Assembly (NCBI RefSeq): GCF_014635865.1
Contig: NZ_BMDQ01000002.1
Span: 124,001-188,000 of the forward strand
Direction: 5' to 3'
Source of the DNA: Winogradskyella haliclonae
Lineage (GTDB): Bacteria; Bacteroidota; Bacteroidia; Flavobacteriales; Flavobacteriaceae
DNA length: 64,000 nucleotides
How positions within the stretch are numbered: position 1 is the first letter of the stretch; each line of letters opens with the position of its first letter. Positions 52,946 to 61,091 of the stretch are shown here, in pieces. A program made the translations under genes and the position numbers. The notes beneath the pieces are model-generated. The model saw nothing but the letters and a program-made list of their open reading frames with translations. It ran no database searches and was not told where the DNA came from.

Positions 52946-53368
52946 TTAATCTAAGAATTTTGCCTTCAATTCTGGTGTTGGAATCATACAAGCATCTCTT
53001 TTTCCATACCATTTATATCTGTTTTTGGCAATATAATCGTAAAACCAATTTCTTATAAAAGCAGGAATAATAAAGAATGCTGCCATTAAGTTTGTTGGGA
53101 AGTTGAGAGACTTACCCACATGTAATGCCGCCGCAGATTTGCTATAAATTTTATATGTTTCTGGATTAAAAAGTAATATAGAATCTACCTCTGTAGTATC
53201 TATATTAAACTCATTAATTATAGTTTCTCCTATTTTACTTTGCAGTGGCGCAAATAGAAATTTATTTTTCTTATCTCGTTTTATAACATACAAGACACTA
53301 CTATTACAAAGGTTGCATACACCATCGAATAGTATTAATCGTTTGTCTTTTGGAATGTTATTAATCAT
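52946..53368 (-). CDS. DCC-family thiol-disulfide oxidoreductase
   Basis: 140 aa with the family motif LILFDGVCNLCNSSV (D15, C18, C21), the redox CxxC after D-G-V, followed by AALQS-like FAPLQSKIG and a hydrophobic C-terminal part. DCC (DUF393) proteins are predicted thiol-disulfide oxidoreductases of thioredoxin-like shape; the partner is unknown. Its start overlaps the stop of mutS2 by four bases, so it is translated from the mutS2 transcript. Confidence 0.9.
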   Translation of the reverse strand: MINNIPKDKRLILFDGVCNLCNSSVLYVIKRDKKNKFLFAPLQSKIGETIINEFNIDTTEVDSILLFNPETYKIYSKSAAALHVGKSLNFPTNLMAAFFIIPAFIRNWFYDYIAKNRYKWYGKRDACMIPTPELKAKFLD

Positions 53369-55533
53369 TTTTTTACTTCTACTAATTCTAATAAATCTAC
53401 ACTGACATTAGTTGTAAATAAACCATAATTCACTCTAGCTTTCCCTTTCTCAATATCATCAATACTACCAATAGCACGTCCATCGTGCATGCGCACACGG
53501 TCTCCAATTTTAAGTACTGGTTTTGGAGGTACAGGTTTTTCTTGTTCTTTTTTCTTAGCCGCTTTTTTCTTTTTTCTAATAACTTCTATTTTCTTTTCGG
53601 CTTCCTTTTTGATTTGAGTTTCTTTAGCTTTTTCTGCTCTTTTTTGTTTTGCTGAAACTTTCTTACGCTTAGAGTTCTCTATTTGTACCAATCTAAATAA
53701 CTCAGCCATTAACTCACGCTTCTTGTTATTATTCTGAAATCTTTCGGCTAAGTCATTCACTTTTTGGCCTAAATATATCAGGCGTTGATTACTATCATAT
53801 AATTCTTGATAGCTTTCTAGTTTTTTTTGAACTTTCTGGTTAATACCCTCAAGTTTTTCTGCCTCAGTAAGTTTTTTCTTTTCATTTTCTTTTAAAGAAC
53901 GCTCTGTTTGCTCAAGCTTACTACGTTGTTTCTGAAGCTTAGCAATAGTAGCATCAAATCGTACCTTGCCACGTTCAATTTTTTTCTTTGCCTTATTAAT
54001 TAGGCTATAGGGTATCCCATTTTTTTGAGCAACCTCAAAAGTAAAAGAGCTTCCGGCTTGCCCTATCACTAATTTATAAATAGGTTCAAGTGTACGTTCA
54101 TTAAAAAGCATATTAGCATTACGCATATATGGCAATTCGTTTGCTAATAATTTTAAGTTCGAATAATGAGTCGTAATTATCCCAAAAGCCTTTCTGTCGT
54201 AAAAAACCTCTAAAAAACTCTCTGCTAAAGCACCTCCCAATTCGGGGTCAGAACCTGTGCCAAATTCATCAATTAAGAATAATGTATTTTTATTACACTT
54301 TCTTAAAAAATAGTTCATTTGCTTAAGGCGATAACTGTATGTGCTTAAATGATTCTCTATAGATTGATTATCACCGATATCGCTTAATACGCGATCAAAC
54401 AAACATACTTGACTACGCTCATGAACAGGAATGAGTATGCCACTTTGAAGCATAACTTGTAATAAACCAACTGTTTTTAAAGTAATACTTTTTCCACCAG
54501 CATTTGGGCCAGAAATGACGATGATTCTGCTATCATCTGCTAAACTTATAGTCTGCGGAAATGTTTCCTCTTCATTTTCAGTATTAGTTAAATAGAGTAG
54601 AGGATGATAAGCATCACGGAGATACATACTGCGTTTTTCAGAAATCTCAGGAAGAATGGCATTCATGCTTCTCGCATATTTTGCCTTAGCCGATATCACA
54701 TCAATCTTAATTAAAAACGCTTGATATTGATTTAATAGTGGCAGAAATAGACGTATATAATTGGTTAGTTCTTTTAAAATTTTAATAACCTCTTCTTTCT
54801 CTTCGTATTCAAGGTTGTTTAACTCTCTAGAATAGTTTAAAGTCGTTTCTGGTTCTATATAGACGATACTACCCGTTTTACTACCTCCCATGATAGCGCC
54901 TTTAACTTTTCGCCTATACATGGACTTAACTGCTAAAACACGTTTATTTTCAATTACAGATTCGCGTATATCGTCTAAATATTCTAGATTATGATATTTG
55001 TTTAATGCTGAAGAAAAGCTTGTATTAATTTTTGTTCTAAGACCGCTAATAGATTTCCTTAAAATAGCTAAAGCAGGGGACGCATTGTCTTTTATGTCTC
55101 CAAAGCGGTCAACTACGAAGTCTACTTGTTCAATTATTGATGTGTTATGTTCTATTGGATTTGAAAGCTTATATAGACTTGGATAGTACTCTTTAAATTT
55201 TTCAAAAAACTTTAGAATTGTGTTAACCGTTAGAGAAGTGCTAACTATCTTCTGCAAACTATGAACCTCTAAATAAGTGTTTTCAATATTTAGAAGTTTT
55301 ATTTCTTTTGTTAACGCTTCGAAGCCATGATTTGGGATACGATTGTCATTGTCAAAAGAAGAAACATACTCGTTTGTATAAGCTAACTCTCTTTTTAAAA
55401 TTTCGGTATCAGAAAATGGGATAACAGATAGTGCTGATTCTTTTCCCATATTAGTGATGCAGTGCTCACTCAATTGAGATTGAACAGTATCAAACTCTAA
55501 GTCATCTAATGTTTTCTGATGTATATTAATCAT
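53365..55533 (-). CDS. mutS2: MutS2-type DNA-binding ATPase without an Smr domain
   Basis: 722 aa from the ATG at 55533; a TTG at 55545 directly after a stop is less likely. MutS core helices (about residues 1-320) lead to the ATPase domain with Walker A SGPNAGGKSITLK near residue 339, Walker B LFLIDEFGTGSDPE near 418 and TTHYSNLKLLA near 455. A long charged coiled coil (about 510-640) and a KOW-like module ending in LKIGDRVRMHDG follow. The Smr nuclease domain that closes MutS2 of Bacillus is absent. Roles include recombination control or ribosome rescue, depending on the species. It is preceded by a TAAATTTG promoter. Confidence 0.9.
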   Translation of the reverse strand: MINIHQKTLDDLEFDTVQSQLSEHCITNMGKESALSVIPFSDTEILKRELAYTNEYVSSFDNDNRIPNHGFEALTKEIKLLNIENTYLEVHSLQKIVSTSLTVNTILKFFEKFKEYYPSLYKLSNPIEHNTSIIEQVDFVVDRFGDIKDNASPALAILRKSISGLRTKINTSFSSALNKYHNLEYLDDIRESVIENKRVLAVKSMYRRKVKGAIMGGSKTGSIVYIEPETTLNYSRELNNLEYEEKEEVIKILKELTNYIRLFLPLLNQYQAFLIKIDVISAKAKYARSMNAILPEISEKRSMYLRDAYHPLLYLTNTENEEETFPQTISLADDSRIIVISGPNAGGKSITLKTVGLLQVMLQSGILIPVHERSQVCLFDRVLSDIGDNQSIENHLSTYSYRLKQMNYFLRKCNKNTLFLIDEFGTGSDPELGGALAESFLEVFYDRKAFGIITTHYSNLKLLANELPYMRNANMLFNERTLEPIYKLVIGQAGSSFTFEVAQKNGIPYSLINKAKKKIERGKVRFDATIAKLQKQRSKLEQTERSLKENEKKKLTEAEKLEGINQKVQKKLESYQELYDSNQRLIYLGQKVNDLAERFQNNNKKRELMAELFRLVQIENSKRKKVSAKQKRAEKAKETQIKKEAEKKIEVIRKKKKAAKKKEQEKPVPPKPVLKIGDRVRMHDGRAIGSIDDIEKGKARVNYGLFTTNVSVDLLELVEVKK

Positions 55534-55577
55534 ATCTACTTCCAATTAAATGGAAACCTAATTATTAAATTCGAAGG

Positions 55578-55585
55578 CAAATTTA
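55578..55585 (-). promoter_or_regulatory. -10 element TAAATTTG upstream of mutS2
   Basis: A TAnnTTTG match on the minus strand, 44 bases upstream of the ATG at 55533. Confidence 0.45.
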
Positions 55586-55641
55586 AGTGAATTCAATTAT
55601 AGCACCTAATGCATTAAGAGGCTTTTATTATTTGTTAATTT

Positions 55642-55649
55642 TATATTTG
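55642..55649 (+). promoter_or_regulatory. -10 element TATATTTG directly before ung
   Basis: A TAnnTTTG match that ends four bases before the ATG at 55654. Transcription would start at or within a few bases of the start codon, giving a leaderless message. Confidence 0.5.
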
Positions 55650-55653
55650 TTGT

Positions 55654-56328
55654 ATGAATGTATCAATCAATCAAAGCTGGAAAACATATCTTTCTCCCGA
55701 ATTTGAGAAACCCTATTTTTCTGAACTTGTAGGCTTTGTAAAAAAAGAATATGCTACAAACACCTGTTACCCAAAAGGGTCAGAGATTTTTAATGCCTTT
55801 AACCATTGCAAGTTTGATGATTTAAAAGTGGTGATTATTGGTCAAGACCCTTATCACGGACCAAACCAAGCCAATGGCTTATGTTTTTCTGTAAATGATA
55901 CTATTGCGCATCCACCATCACTGATTAATATTTTCAAAGAGTTGCAAATGGATATAAACATGCCATATCCTAAAAGTGGAAATTTAATGCCCTGGGCAGA
56001 CCAAGGTGTACTGTTATTAAATGCTACATTAACAGTAAGAGCTCATGAAGCAGGAAGTCACCAAAGAAAAGGTTGGGAAACGTTTACGGATTCAGTAATT
56101 AGAGTTATTAGTGAGCATCAAAATGATATTGTGTTTTTACTTTGGGGCGGATTTGCTAAAAAGAAAGCTAAATTAATTGACCATGATAAACATCACATTC
56201 TAACCTCAGGACATCCTTCACCATTGAGTGCTAATCGCGGTTATTGGTTTGGAAACAAACATTTTAGTAAGGTAAATAGCGTACTTAAATCGCTACATGT
56301 AGAGGAAATAGACTGGAGAATTAATTAA
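55654..56328 (+). CDS. ung: Uracil-DNA glycosylase (family 1)
   Basis: 224 aa, standard length. It removes uracil from DNA in base excision repair. Motif A is IIGQDPYHGPNQANG with catalytic D65. The uracil-recognition and DNA-contact elements are GVLLLNATLTV and the HPSPLSANRG motif with H187. The start codon is supported by homology (the protein begins NVSINQSWKTYL). The -10 box is so close that the message may be leaderless. The 3' end overlaps the convergent lipoprotein-like gene by eight bases. Confidence 0.96.
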   Translation: MNVSINQSWKTYLSPEFEKPYFSELVGFVKKEYATNTCYPKGSEIFNAFNHCKFDDLKVVIIGQDPYHGPNQANGLCFSVNDTIAHPPSLINIFKELQMDINMPYPKSGNLMPWADQGVLLLNATLTVRAHEAGSHQRKGWETFTDSVIRVISEHQNDIVFLLWGGFAKKKAKLIDHDKHHILTSGHPSPLSANRGYWFGNKHFSKVNSVLKSLHVEEIDWRIN

Positions 56329-56917
56329 CTGTAAATATATACTTGCCTTGTTCATCAGAATTAACAATTCTTGAAGTAATATTAACATATCCTCTTTCGT
56401 AAACACCAAGATTAACGGTTGTTTCCCCATTAGAGTTATTAAACAATAATTCAGGTCCTGCCAAGTAATAGACACCTGACTCTAATAATTGAATGCTAAA
56501 CTTACTACGGAACGAATTCCCATCATAAATGCTAATCACTTCAATCAATTGGTTGTTTAATCTCACATCACCTTCAGTAATGTTAATACTGTTTTCATTT
56601 AAAGGAATTTCTACAACAGATTGAAAAGCTGTTTCTTTATAAAGAATTAGTTGATGAAATGCTCTAGATTCAGCAATTTCAGCATATGTAAAGTCACTTA
56701 AATTTATATTTGTATTTTCTATTGTAACCTGATTGTCTTCTATAATAGTTTCAATAAATACAGAATCTCCAACATTAAATGAAGTTTGATTGTTATCAAC
56801 AGAAATAAGGTTATCATTCTCTACAAAAAGTGTTTGGGAGATGCTATCTTCTTCAGGACAACAAAGTGATGCACAAAGAGAAAAACCAACCATGAGAGTA
56901 AAAGAGAAAGCTTTCAT
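56321..56917 (-). CDS. Exported protein of unknown function, possibly a lipoprotein
   Basis: 198 aa. The N-terminus (MKAFSFTLMVGFSLCASLCC followed by PEED) is an export signal with three cysteines; a lipobox is possible but not canonical. The mature part is a beta-rich domain of alternating strands with VGDSVFIETII, VSIYDG-like VISIYDGNSF and GVYERGYVNI. I do not recognise it. It is the last gene of the minus-strand operon led by the oxygenase, 51 bases after the binding-protein gene. It overlaps ung at its 3' end. Confidence 0.72.
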   Translation of the reverse strand: MKAFSFTLMVGFSLCASLCCPEEDSISQTLFVENDNLISVDNNQTSFNVGDSVFIETIIEDNQVTIENTNINLSDFTYAEIAESRAFHQLILYKETAFQSVVEIPLNENSINITEGDVRLNNQLIEVISIYDGNSFRSKFSIQLLESGVYYLAGPELLFNNSNGETTVNLGVYERGYVNITSRIVNSDEQGKYIFTVN

Positions 56918-56968
56918 TAATTTCGTTTTATGATAGATGATATAAAACCGAAATGGTTGCGTATTTTT

Positions 56969-57823
56969 TCAAACTTTATATACCAAATCCTCATATGCCC
57001 ACTTTTCAGGAATGATATTTAGATGAAGTAATTCATCTTGAACCTTATTTAAGGTCTTTTTATCAATTAATTCTTGCGACCATTCCGTTAGTGATAACCA
57101 TTCTCGAACATCTTCAAGTTCTTGATTATAACGATTAGCAATTGTTCTGTCGATACTTGGTATATTCTTAAATTCTGAAGTAGTACTATTTATTATTTCT
57201 AAAATTGTTTTTACATCTTCCATATTCTCTTTTAAAAACGCCTCTCTAACTGCTATTACAAAACATGGCCATGGAGATGGGCAATTACCAATTCGTCTAA
57301 ATATACCATCATCTACTAATGGTTTAGTCGTAAATTTTTCCCACATAAAATATTCAGCATCACCGTTTGTTAAACCTTTTACTGCGCCATCTAAATTTTT
57401 AATAACTGAAAAATTAAGGTCTTTCTTTAGATCCCAATCATTGTTCTTTGCATTAACATAAGCCATTAAATGTGATCCCGAACCATAACGACTAATTGCT
57501 GCTCGTGTTCCTTTTATGTCATCAATAGTATTGAATTTTGAATCTTGAGCAACATGAATACCCCAAATTAGAGGTGATTGTGTATAAGTTTGTATAATTC
57601 TTGATGGATTACCTGCAATGATATCTTTAACGATACCTTCTGTGAGTATTACCGCTAGGTCAATATCACCATCACGTAAGCCTTTACACATTTGTCCTGT
57701 GCCACCATGGTAATCGTGCCATCTGAGATTAATACCCTCAGCTTTATATTCACCATTTTTAAGGGTTAAGTACCAGGCTAAATTAAAATGTTCAGGAACA
57801 CCTCCTATATTTATCTTATTCAT
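56969..57823 (-). CDS. NMT1/THI5-like substrate-binding protein without a signal peptide
   Basis: 284 aa with the type II periplasmic-binding fold: IGGVPEHFNLAWYLTLKNG at the N-terminus, LRWHDYHGGTGQM (ligand loop), DLAVILTEGIVKDI, then SRYGSGSHLMA and CPSPWPCFVIAV. These resemble NMT1/SsuA-type proteins that bind pyrimidines, sulfonates or similar compounds. The protein has no signal peptide or lipobox and no ABC permease or ATPase gene nearby, so it probably stays in the cytoplasm as a sensor or enzyme. It lies 25 bases after the nucleoside phosphorylase gene, which may hint at a nucleobase-type ligand. Confidence 0.83.
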   Translation of the reverse strand: MNKINIGGVPEHFNLAWYLTLKNGEYKAEGINLRWHDYHGGTGQMCKGLRDGDIDLAVILTEGIVKDIIAGNPSRIIQTYTQSPLIWGIHVAQDSKFNTIDDIKGTRAAISRYGSGSHLMAYVNAKNNDWDLKKDLNFSVIKNLDGAVKGLTNGDAEYFMWEKFTTKPLVDDGIFRRIGNCPSPWPCFVIAVREAFLKENMEDVKTILEIINSTTSEFKNIPSIDRTIANRYNQELEDVREWLSLTEWSQELIDKKTLNKVQDELLHLNIIPEKWAYEDLVYKV

Positions 57824-57848
57824 ATTTGCGCTTTGAAAAGGCTCTAAT

Positions 57849-58721
57849 TTAAATGTTTACGATGCGCTCTAAAGCATACATAATCAATTGTTCTACTGTT
57901 TGCTTTGGATGTTGACTAAAAGTACCATTAGCTCTGTTGGCGATAATGGCATTTAATGACAAGGCTTCATGTCCTAATAGCTTAGACAGTCCATATATAA
58001 CCGAAGTTTCCATTTCAAAATTAGTGATTCTAAAATCTTTATAACTAAAATTATCTAGTTTAGAATTAAGGTTGGCGTCTTGCAATGGTAATCTCAACAC
58101 ACGTCCTTGGGGACCATAAAAACCTCCAGCTGTACCTGTCATGCCTTTTAAGACGGTATTACTTTCAAAGTACTTTTGTAAATAAGTACTATTAATAATA
58201 ATAATAGGTCTTGCTTTATTTTTATCCCAATGTGTATGTTCTATAAATTTATCTTCAATTTCAGGATTATTAATACCATCTATCTGATAGAAATGCAACA
58301 TGCCATTAACATCTAAAGCGTGTGTACTTATTAAAAAAGAATCTACAGGTATATCAGCTTGCAATGCACCTGATGTGCCAATTCTTATAATGTTTAAGCT
58401 AGTTAAATTTTGTTTTGGTTTTCGTGTTTCCAAATCAATATTTACTAATGCATCTAGTTCGTTGAGAACAATATCGATGTTATCTGGACCAATGCCAGTA
58501 GAAATTACCGTTATTCTGCGGTCTTTGTAATAACCAGTTTGGGTTTTGAATTCTCTTTTTTGAGTAGTAAATTCAATACTTTCGAAATGCTTTGTTATTT
58601 TTTCAACACGATCTTGGTCTCCTACAAAAATTATGGTATCAGAAATATGTTCTGGCCTTAAATTCAAATGATAAACACTACCATCTGGATTAAGTATGAG
58701 TTCTGAGTCTTTAATTGACAT
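57849..58721 (-). CDS. Nucleoside phosphorylase (PNP/UDP family)
   Basis: 290 aa of the PNP_UDP_1 family, which splits nucleosides with phosphate into base and ribose-1-phosphate. Marks are FVGDQDRVEKI near residue 32, VISTGIGPDNIDIVLNEL near 73, RIGTSGAL near 112 (phosphate-site region) and FEMETSVIYGLSKLLG near 234 (ribose-binding M-E). The pattern fits uridine phosphorylase better than hexameric purine enzymes, but the base is not certain. It overlaps the DUF1835 gene by 11 bases. Confidence 0.9.
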   Translation of the reverse strand: MSIKDSELILNPDGSVYHLNLRPEHISDTIIFVGDQDRVEKITKHFESIEFTTQKREFKTQTGYYKDRRITVISTGIGPDNIDIVLNELDALVNIDLETRKPKQNLTSLNIIRIGTSGALQADIPVDSFLISTHALDVNGMLHFYQIDGINNPEIEDKFIEHTHWDKNKARPIIIINSTYLQKYFESNTVLKGMTGTAGGFYGPQGRVLRLPLQDANLNSKLDNFSYKDFRITNFEMETSVIYGLSKLLGHEALSLNAIIANRANGTFSQHPKQTVEQLIMYALERIVNI

Positions 58722-59652
58722 GCGAGACTGTTTTTATGAGTTTGTTTTTGGTAGTGCTGAATTGATAATCTAATCGTGAAATACCACCATATCTAATGTC
58801 ATTATTAATTTCTGAAGCAAAATTGTGTTCTCCTAACAAGGCGTCATGCCCTTTTCTGGTGAGTATCAATTTTTTATCTGAAGCTTGAAAAAAGTTGGTG
58901 AGTTTATTTACCATTCTTTGAAATTGAATATCTCCAAAACCATAGTAACCTTGATAGTTAAGGCAATAACCTAATAAATGGTGTTCCGATTTTATATCCT
59001 TTTCTTTGATAAGTTTAAGGATATTTTCCTCTATAGTACAAAGGCCTGTTTTTTGATTTGGAAATCGCTTTAAATGTGCTTTTAAGCAATTCGTTAAGTA
59101 CTTAAAACTTGAATTTTTAGTAATGTAAGGTTTAAATATATTATGGTCTTTTCCACAGTAAGTACGCCATAAAGTAATTGCCAAATCTATATCGTCTTGG
59201 GTTAGCAAAACGCGATTTTGATAATGGACATTTAATTCCTCTGGACTTAGTTCTGGTAATCCTTTTAAATCTTTTTCGCCTTCAACTCGACCACTACAAA
59301 TAAGGTATAATGGCTTATTAATTTCTTTTTGATGCAATAAGCTTATAACTGCAATTAGATTAATATGACAGAATAAATCGTACTCAAACCAGAGATTAAC
59401 CTCTTTATATGCCTCGGCATTATCAAGAATGGCTATAGAGTCACTCAGGTTATAATCTAAAGTATTAATATCGTAATACTTAGCTAAGAATGACTTTCGA
59501 GTGTTGTAAAACTCTTCAGAGTCAATTAATGGCACTGTAGGACCTTCGCTAAGCATTTCTCGCCAAGTTAATATATCCTCTTTAAAATCTAATTCTCTCA
59601 GATAGTTGGTCAAGCTATCACCATTTGTAATATGCAAAGATGTTTTAGCCAT
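58711..59652 (-). CDS. DUF1835 domain protein
   Basis: 313 aa, soluble. The N-terminal DUF1835 domain (about residues 3-130) opens LHITNGDSLTNYLRELDF and contains LTWREMLSEGPT and EVNLWFEYDLFCHINLI. The C-terminal part (about 150-305) is helical, with the late motif ILTRKGHDALLG. DUF1835 proteins have no known function to me; N-G-D-S near the start may form a nucleotide or phosphate site. The gene starts two bases after the SUI1 gene and overlaps the phosphorylase gene by 11 bases. Confidence 0.85.
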   Translation of the reverse strand: MAKTSLHITNGDSLTNYLRELDFKEDILTWREMLSEGPTVPLIDSEEFYNTRKSFLAKYYDINTLDYNLSDSIAILDNAEAYKEVNLWFEYDLFCHINLIAVISLLHQKEINKPLYLICSGRVEGEKDLKGLPELSPEELNVHYQNRVLLTQDDIDLAITLWRTYCGKDHNIFKPYITKNSSFKYLTNCLKAHLKRFPNQKTGLCTIEENILKLIKEKDIKSEHHLLGYCLNYQGYYGFGDIQFQRMVNKLTNFFQASDKKLILTRKGHDALLGEHNFASEINNDIRYGGISRLDYQFSTTKNKLIKTVSHVN

Positions 59653-59654
59653 AA

Positions 59655-59984
59655 TTAACCCCCAACACGTTTTACATTAAACCCTTTGTCCTTAAGAATA
59701 CTCATTATTTTATCGCGATAATCACCTTGAATAATAATTTTATCATCTTTATAACTACCACCAACACTGAGTTTTTGCTTCAATTCTTTAGCTAGCATTT
59801 TGAAATCTTCAGTAGCACCAGTATAACCTTCTAAGATTGTAATTGGCTTGCCCTTACGTTTTTCGTACTTACATATTATTGGGGCATCTTGTAGCCAAAT
59901 ATCTAATGTTTCATCAACTTCATTTTCTGAAACTTCTGGAATATGGTCAGGAAAGAGGTTTTTTAGTTGGTCTTTTAAATCCAT
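59655..59984 (-). CDS. SUI1/YciH-family translation factor
   Basis: 109 aa with the SUI1/eIF1-like domain: YEKRKGKPITILEGYTG near residue 40, LAKELKQKLSVGGSYKDDKIIIQGD near 64 and the end DKGFNVKRVGG. Bacterial YciH is homologous to eukaryotic initiation factor 1 and is thought to act in initiation fidelity or under stress. The linked operon with an oxygenase and nucleoside genes is not explained by that role. It starts nine bases after the oxygenase gene. Confidence 0.93.
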   Translation of the reverse strand: MDLKDQLKNLFPDHIPEVSENEVDETLDIWLQDAPIICKYEKRKGKPITILEGYTGATEDFKMLAKELKQKLSVGGSYKDDKIIIQGDYRDKIMSILKDKGFNVKRVGG

Positions 59985-59993
59985 GAGGCTAGC

Positions 59994-60941
59994 TTACTTT
60001 TTAAGACCTAACTCTATCAAACGTTCATTTAAGAATTCTCCCGCCGTGATATCTTCAAATTGTTTTGGATTGTTTTCATCTACACAGCTATCTAAAACGT
60101 TTAATTTCATTTCACTAATAGGATGCATAAAAAATGGAATAGAATAACGAGATGTGCCCCATAATTCTCTTGGTGGATTCACCACACGATGTATTGTAGA
60201 TTTTAGCTTATTATTAGTATGTCTTGACAGCATATCACCAACATTAATCATTAATTCGTCTGGTTCAGCAATAGCGTCAATCCAATCGCCTTTATGGTTT
60301 TGCACCTGTAAACCACGGCCTTGTGCACCCATTAATAGTGTAATAAGGTTGATATCACCATGAGCAGCAGCTCTAACAGCATTTTTTGGTTCGTCAATAA
60401 TTGGAGGGTAATGTATTGGTCTTAAAATAGAATTCCCATTGTGTATGTAATTGTCAAAATAATTTTCTTCAAGTCCCACAAAAAGAGCCAATGCTCGCAA
60501 TACATACTTTGCAGTTTCTTCGAGTTTAGCATAGGTTTTTTTACCAACTTCATTAAACTTTGGAAGCTCTTTAACCTCAACATTTTCTGGGTATTCTTTT
60601 CGACGTTCTTCATCATCTTCTACATACTGACCAAAATGCCAAAACTCTTTTAAATCACCTTCTTTTTTGCCTTTTGCACTTTCCTTTCCAAATGAGATAT
60701 AACCACGTTGACCTCCAATGCCTTCTATTTCATATTCGCGTTTCTTTTCAACTGGAAGGTCAAAAAAGTTTTTAACTTCAGTATAGAGACTGTCTACTAA
60801 TTCATCATCTAAGAAATGTCCTTTCAATGCTACAAAGCCAATATCTTCATAGGCCTTTCCTATTTCATTTATAAATTTTTGCTTTCTATTTGGGTCACCT
60901 GATAAAAAATCTTTAAGGTCTACACTAGGTATTCTGTCCAT
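59994..60941 (-). CDS. Isopenicillin N synthase-like Fe(II) oxygenase
   Basis: 315 aa of the 2-oxoglutarate/Fe(II) dioxygenase and isopenicillin N synthase family. The N-terminal non-haem dioxygenase domain is IPSVDLKDFLSGD with VALKGHFLDDELV. The iron ligands are H194 and D196 (AHGDIN) and H251 (STIHRV). R265 and S267 in RYSIPFF match the 2-oxoglutarate or substrate carboxylate site. The substrate is unknown; no beta-lactam genes occur here. It is the first gene of a six-gene operon and has a TAGATTTG promoter with a perfect palindrome near the start site. Confidence 0.92.
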   Translation of the reverse strand: MDRIPSVDLKDFLSGDPNRKQKFINEIGKAYEDIGFVALKGHFLDDELVDSLYTEVKNFFDLPVEKKREYEIEGIGGQRGYISFGKESAKGKKEGDLKEFWHFGQYVEDDEERRKEYPENVEVKELPKFNEVGKKTYAKLEETAKYVLRALALFVGLEENYFDNYIHNGNSILRPIHYPPIIDEPKNAVRAAAHGDINLITLLMGAQGRGLQVQNHKGDWIDAIAEPDELMINVGDMLSRHTNNKLKSTIHRVVNPPRELWGTSRYSIPFFMHPISEMKLNVLDSCVDENNPKQFEDITAGEFLNERLIELGLKK

Positions 60942-60958
60942 GATATGCAGTTTTATTA

Positions 60959-60970
60959 ATTACATGTAAT
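60959..60970. promoter_or_regulatory. Perfect palindrome ATTACATGTAAT at the oxygenase promoter
   Basis: A 12-bp perfect palindrome between the -10 TAGATTTG (60972-60979, minus strand) and the ATG at 60941, so it would lie at the transcription start. A related TTACATGT occurs at 61088-61095 across the start codon of the divergent E1 gene. It may be an operator. Confidence 0.4.
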
Positions 60971-60971
60971 A

Positions 60972-60979
60972 CAAATCTA
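60972..60979 (-). promoter_or_regulatory. -10 element TAGATTTG for the oxygenase operon
   Basis: A TAnnTTTG match on the minus strand, 30 bases upstream of the ATG at 60941; the likely promoter of the genes down to 56321. Confidence 0.55.
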
Positions 60980-61057
60980 GTGAAAACCCAATAAAAACAG
61001 GAGATTTATACCAATAAAATTGATGAATAATAAGTTATAATTTCTATCTATTTTAGT

Positions 61058-61065
61058 TACATTTG
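61058..61065 (+). promoter_or_regulatory. -10 element TACATTTG upstream of the E1 gene
   Basis: A TAnnTTTG match 26 bases upstream of the ATG at 61092. Confidence 0.5.
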
Positions 61066-61091
61066 ATTGACTATTAAAAAATGTTACTTAC

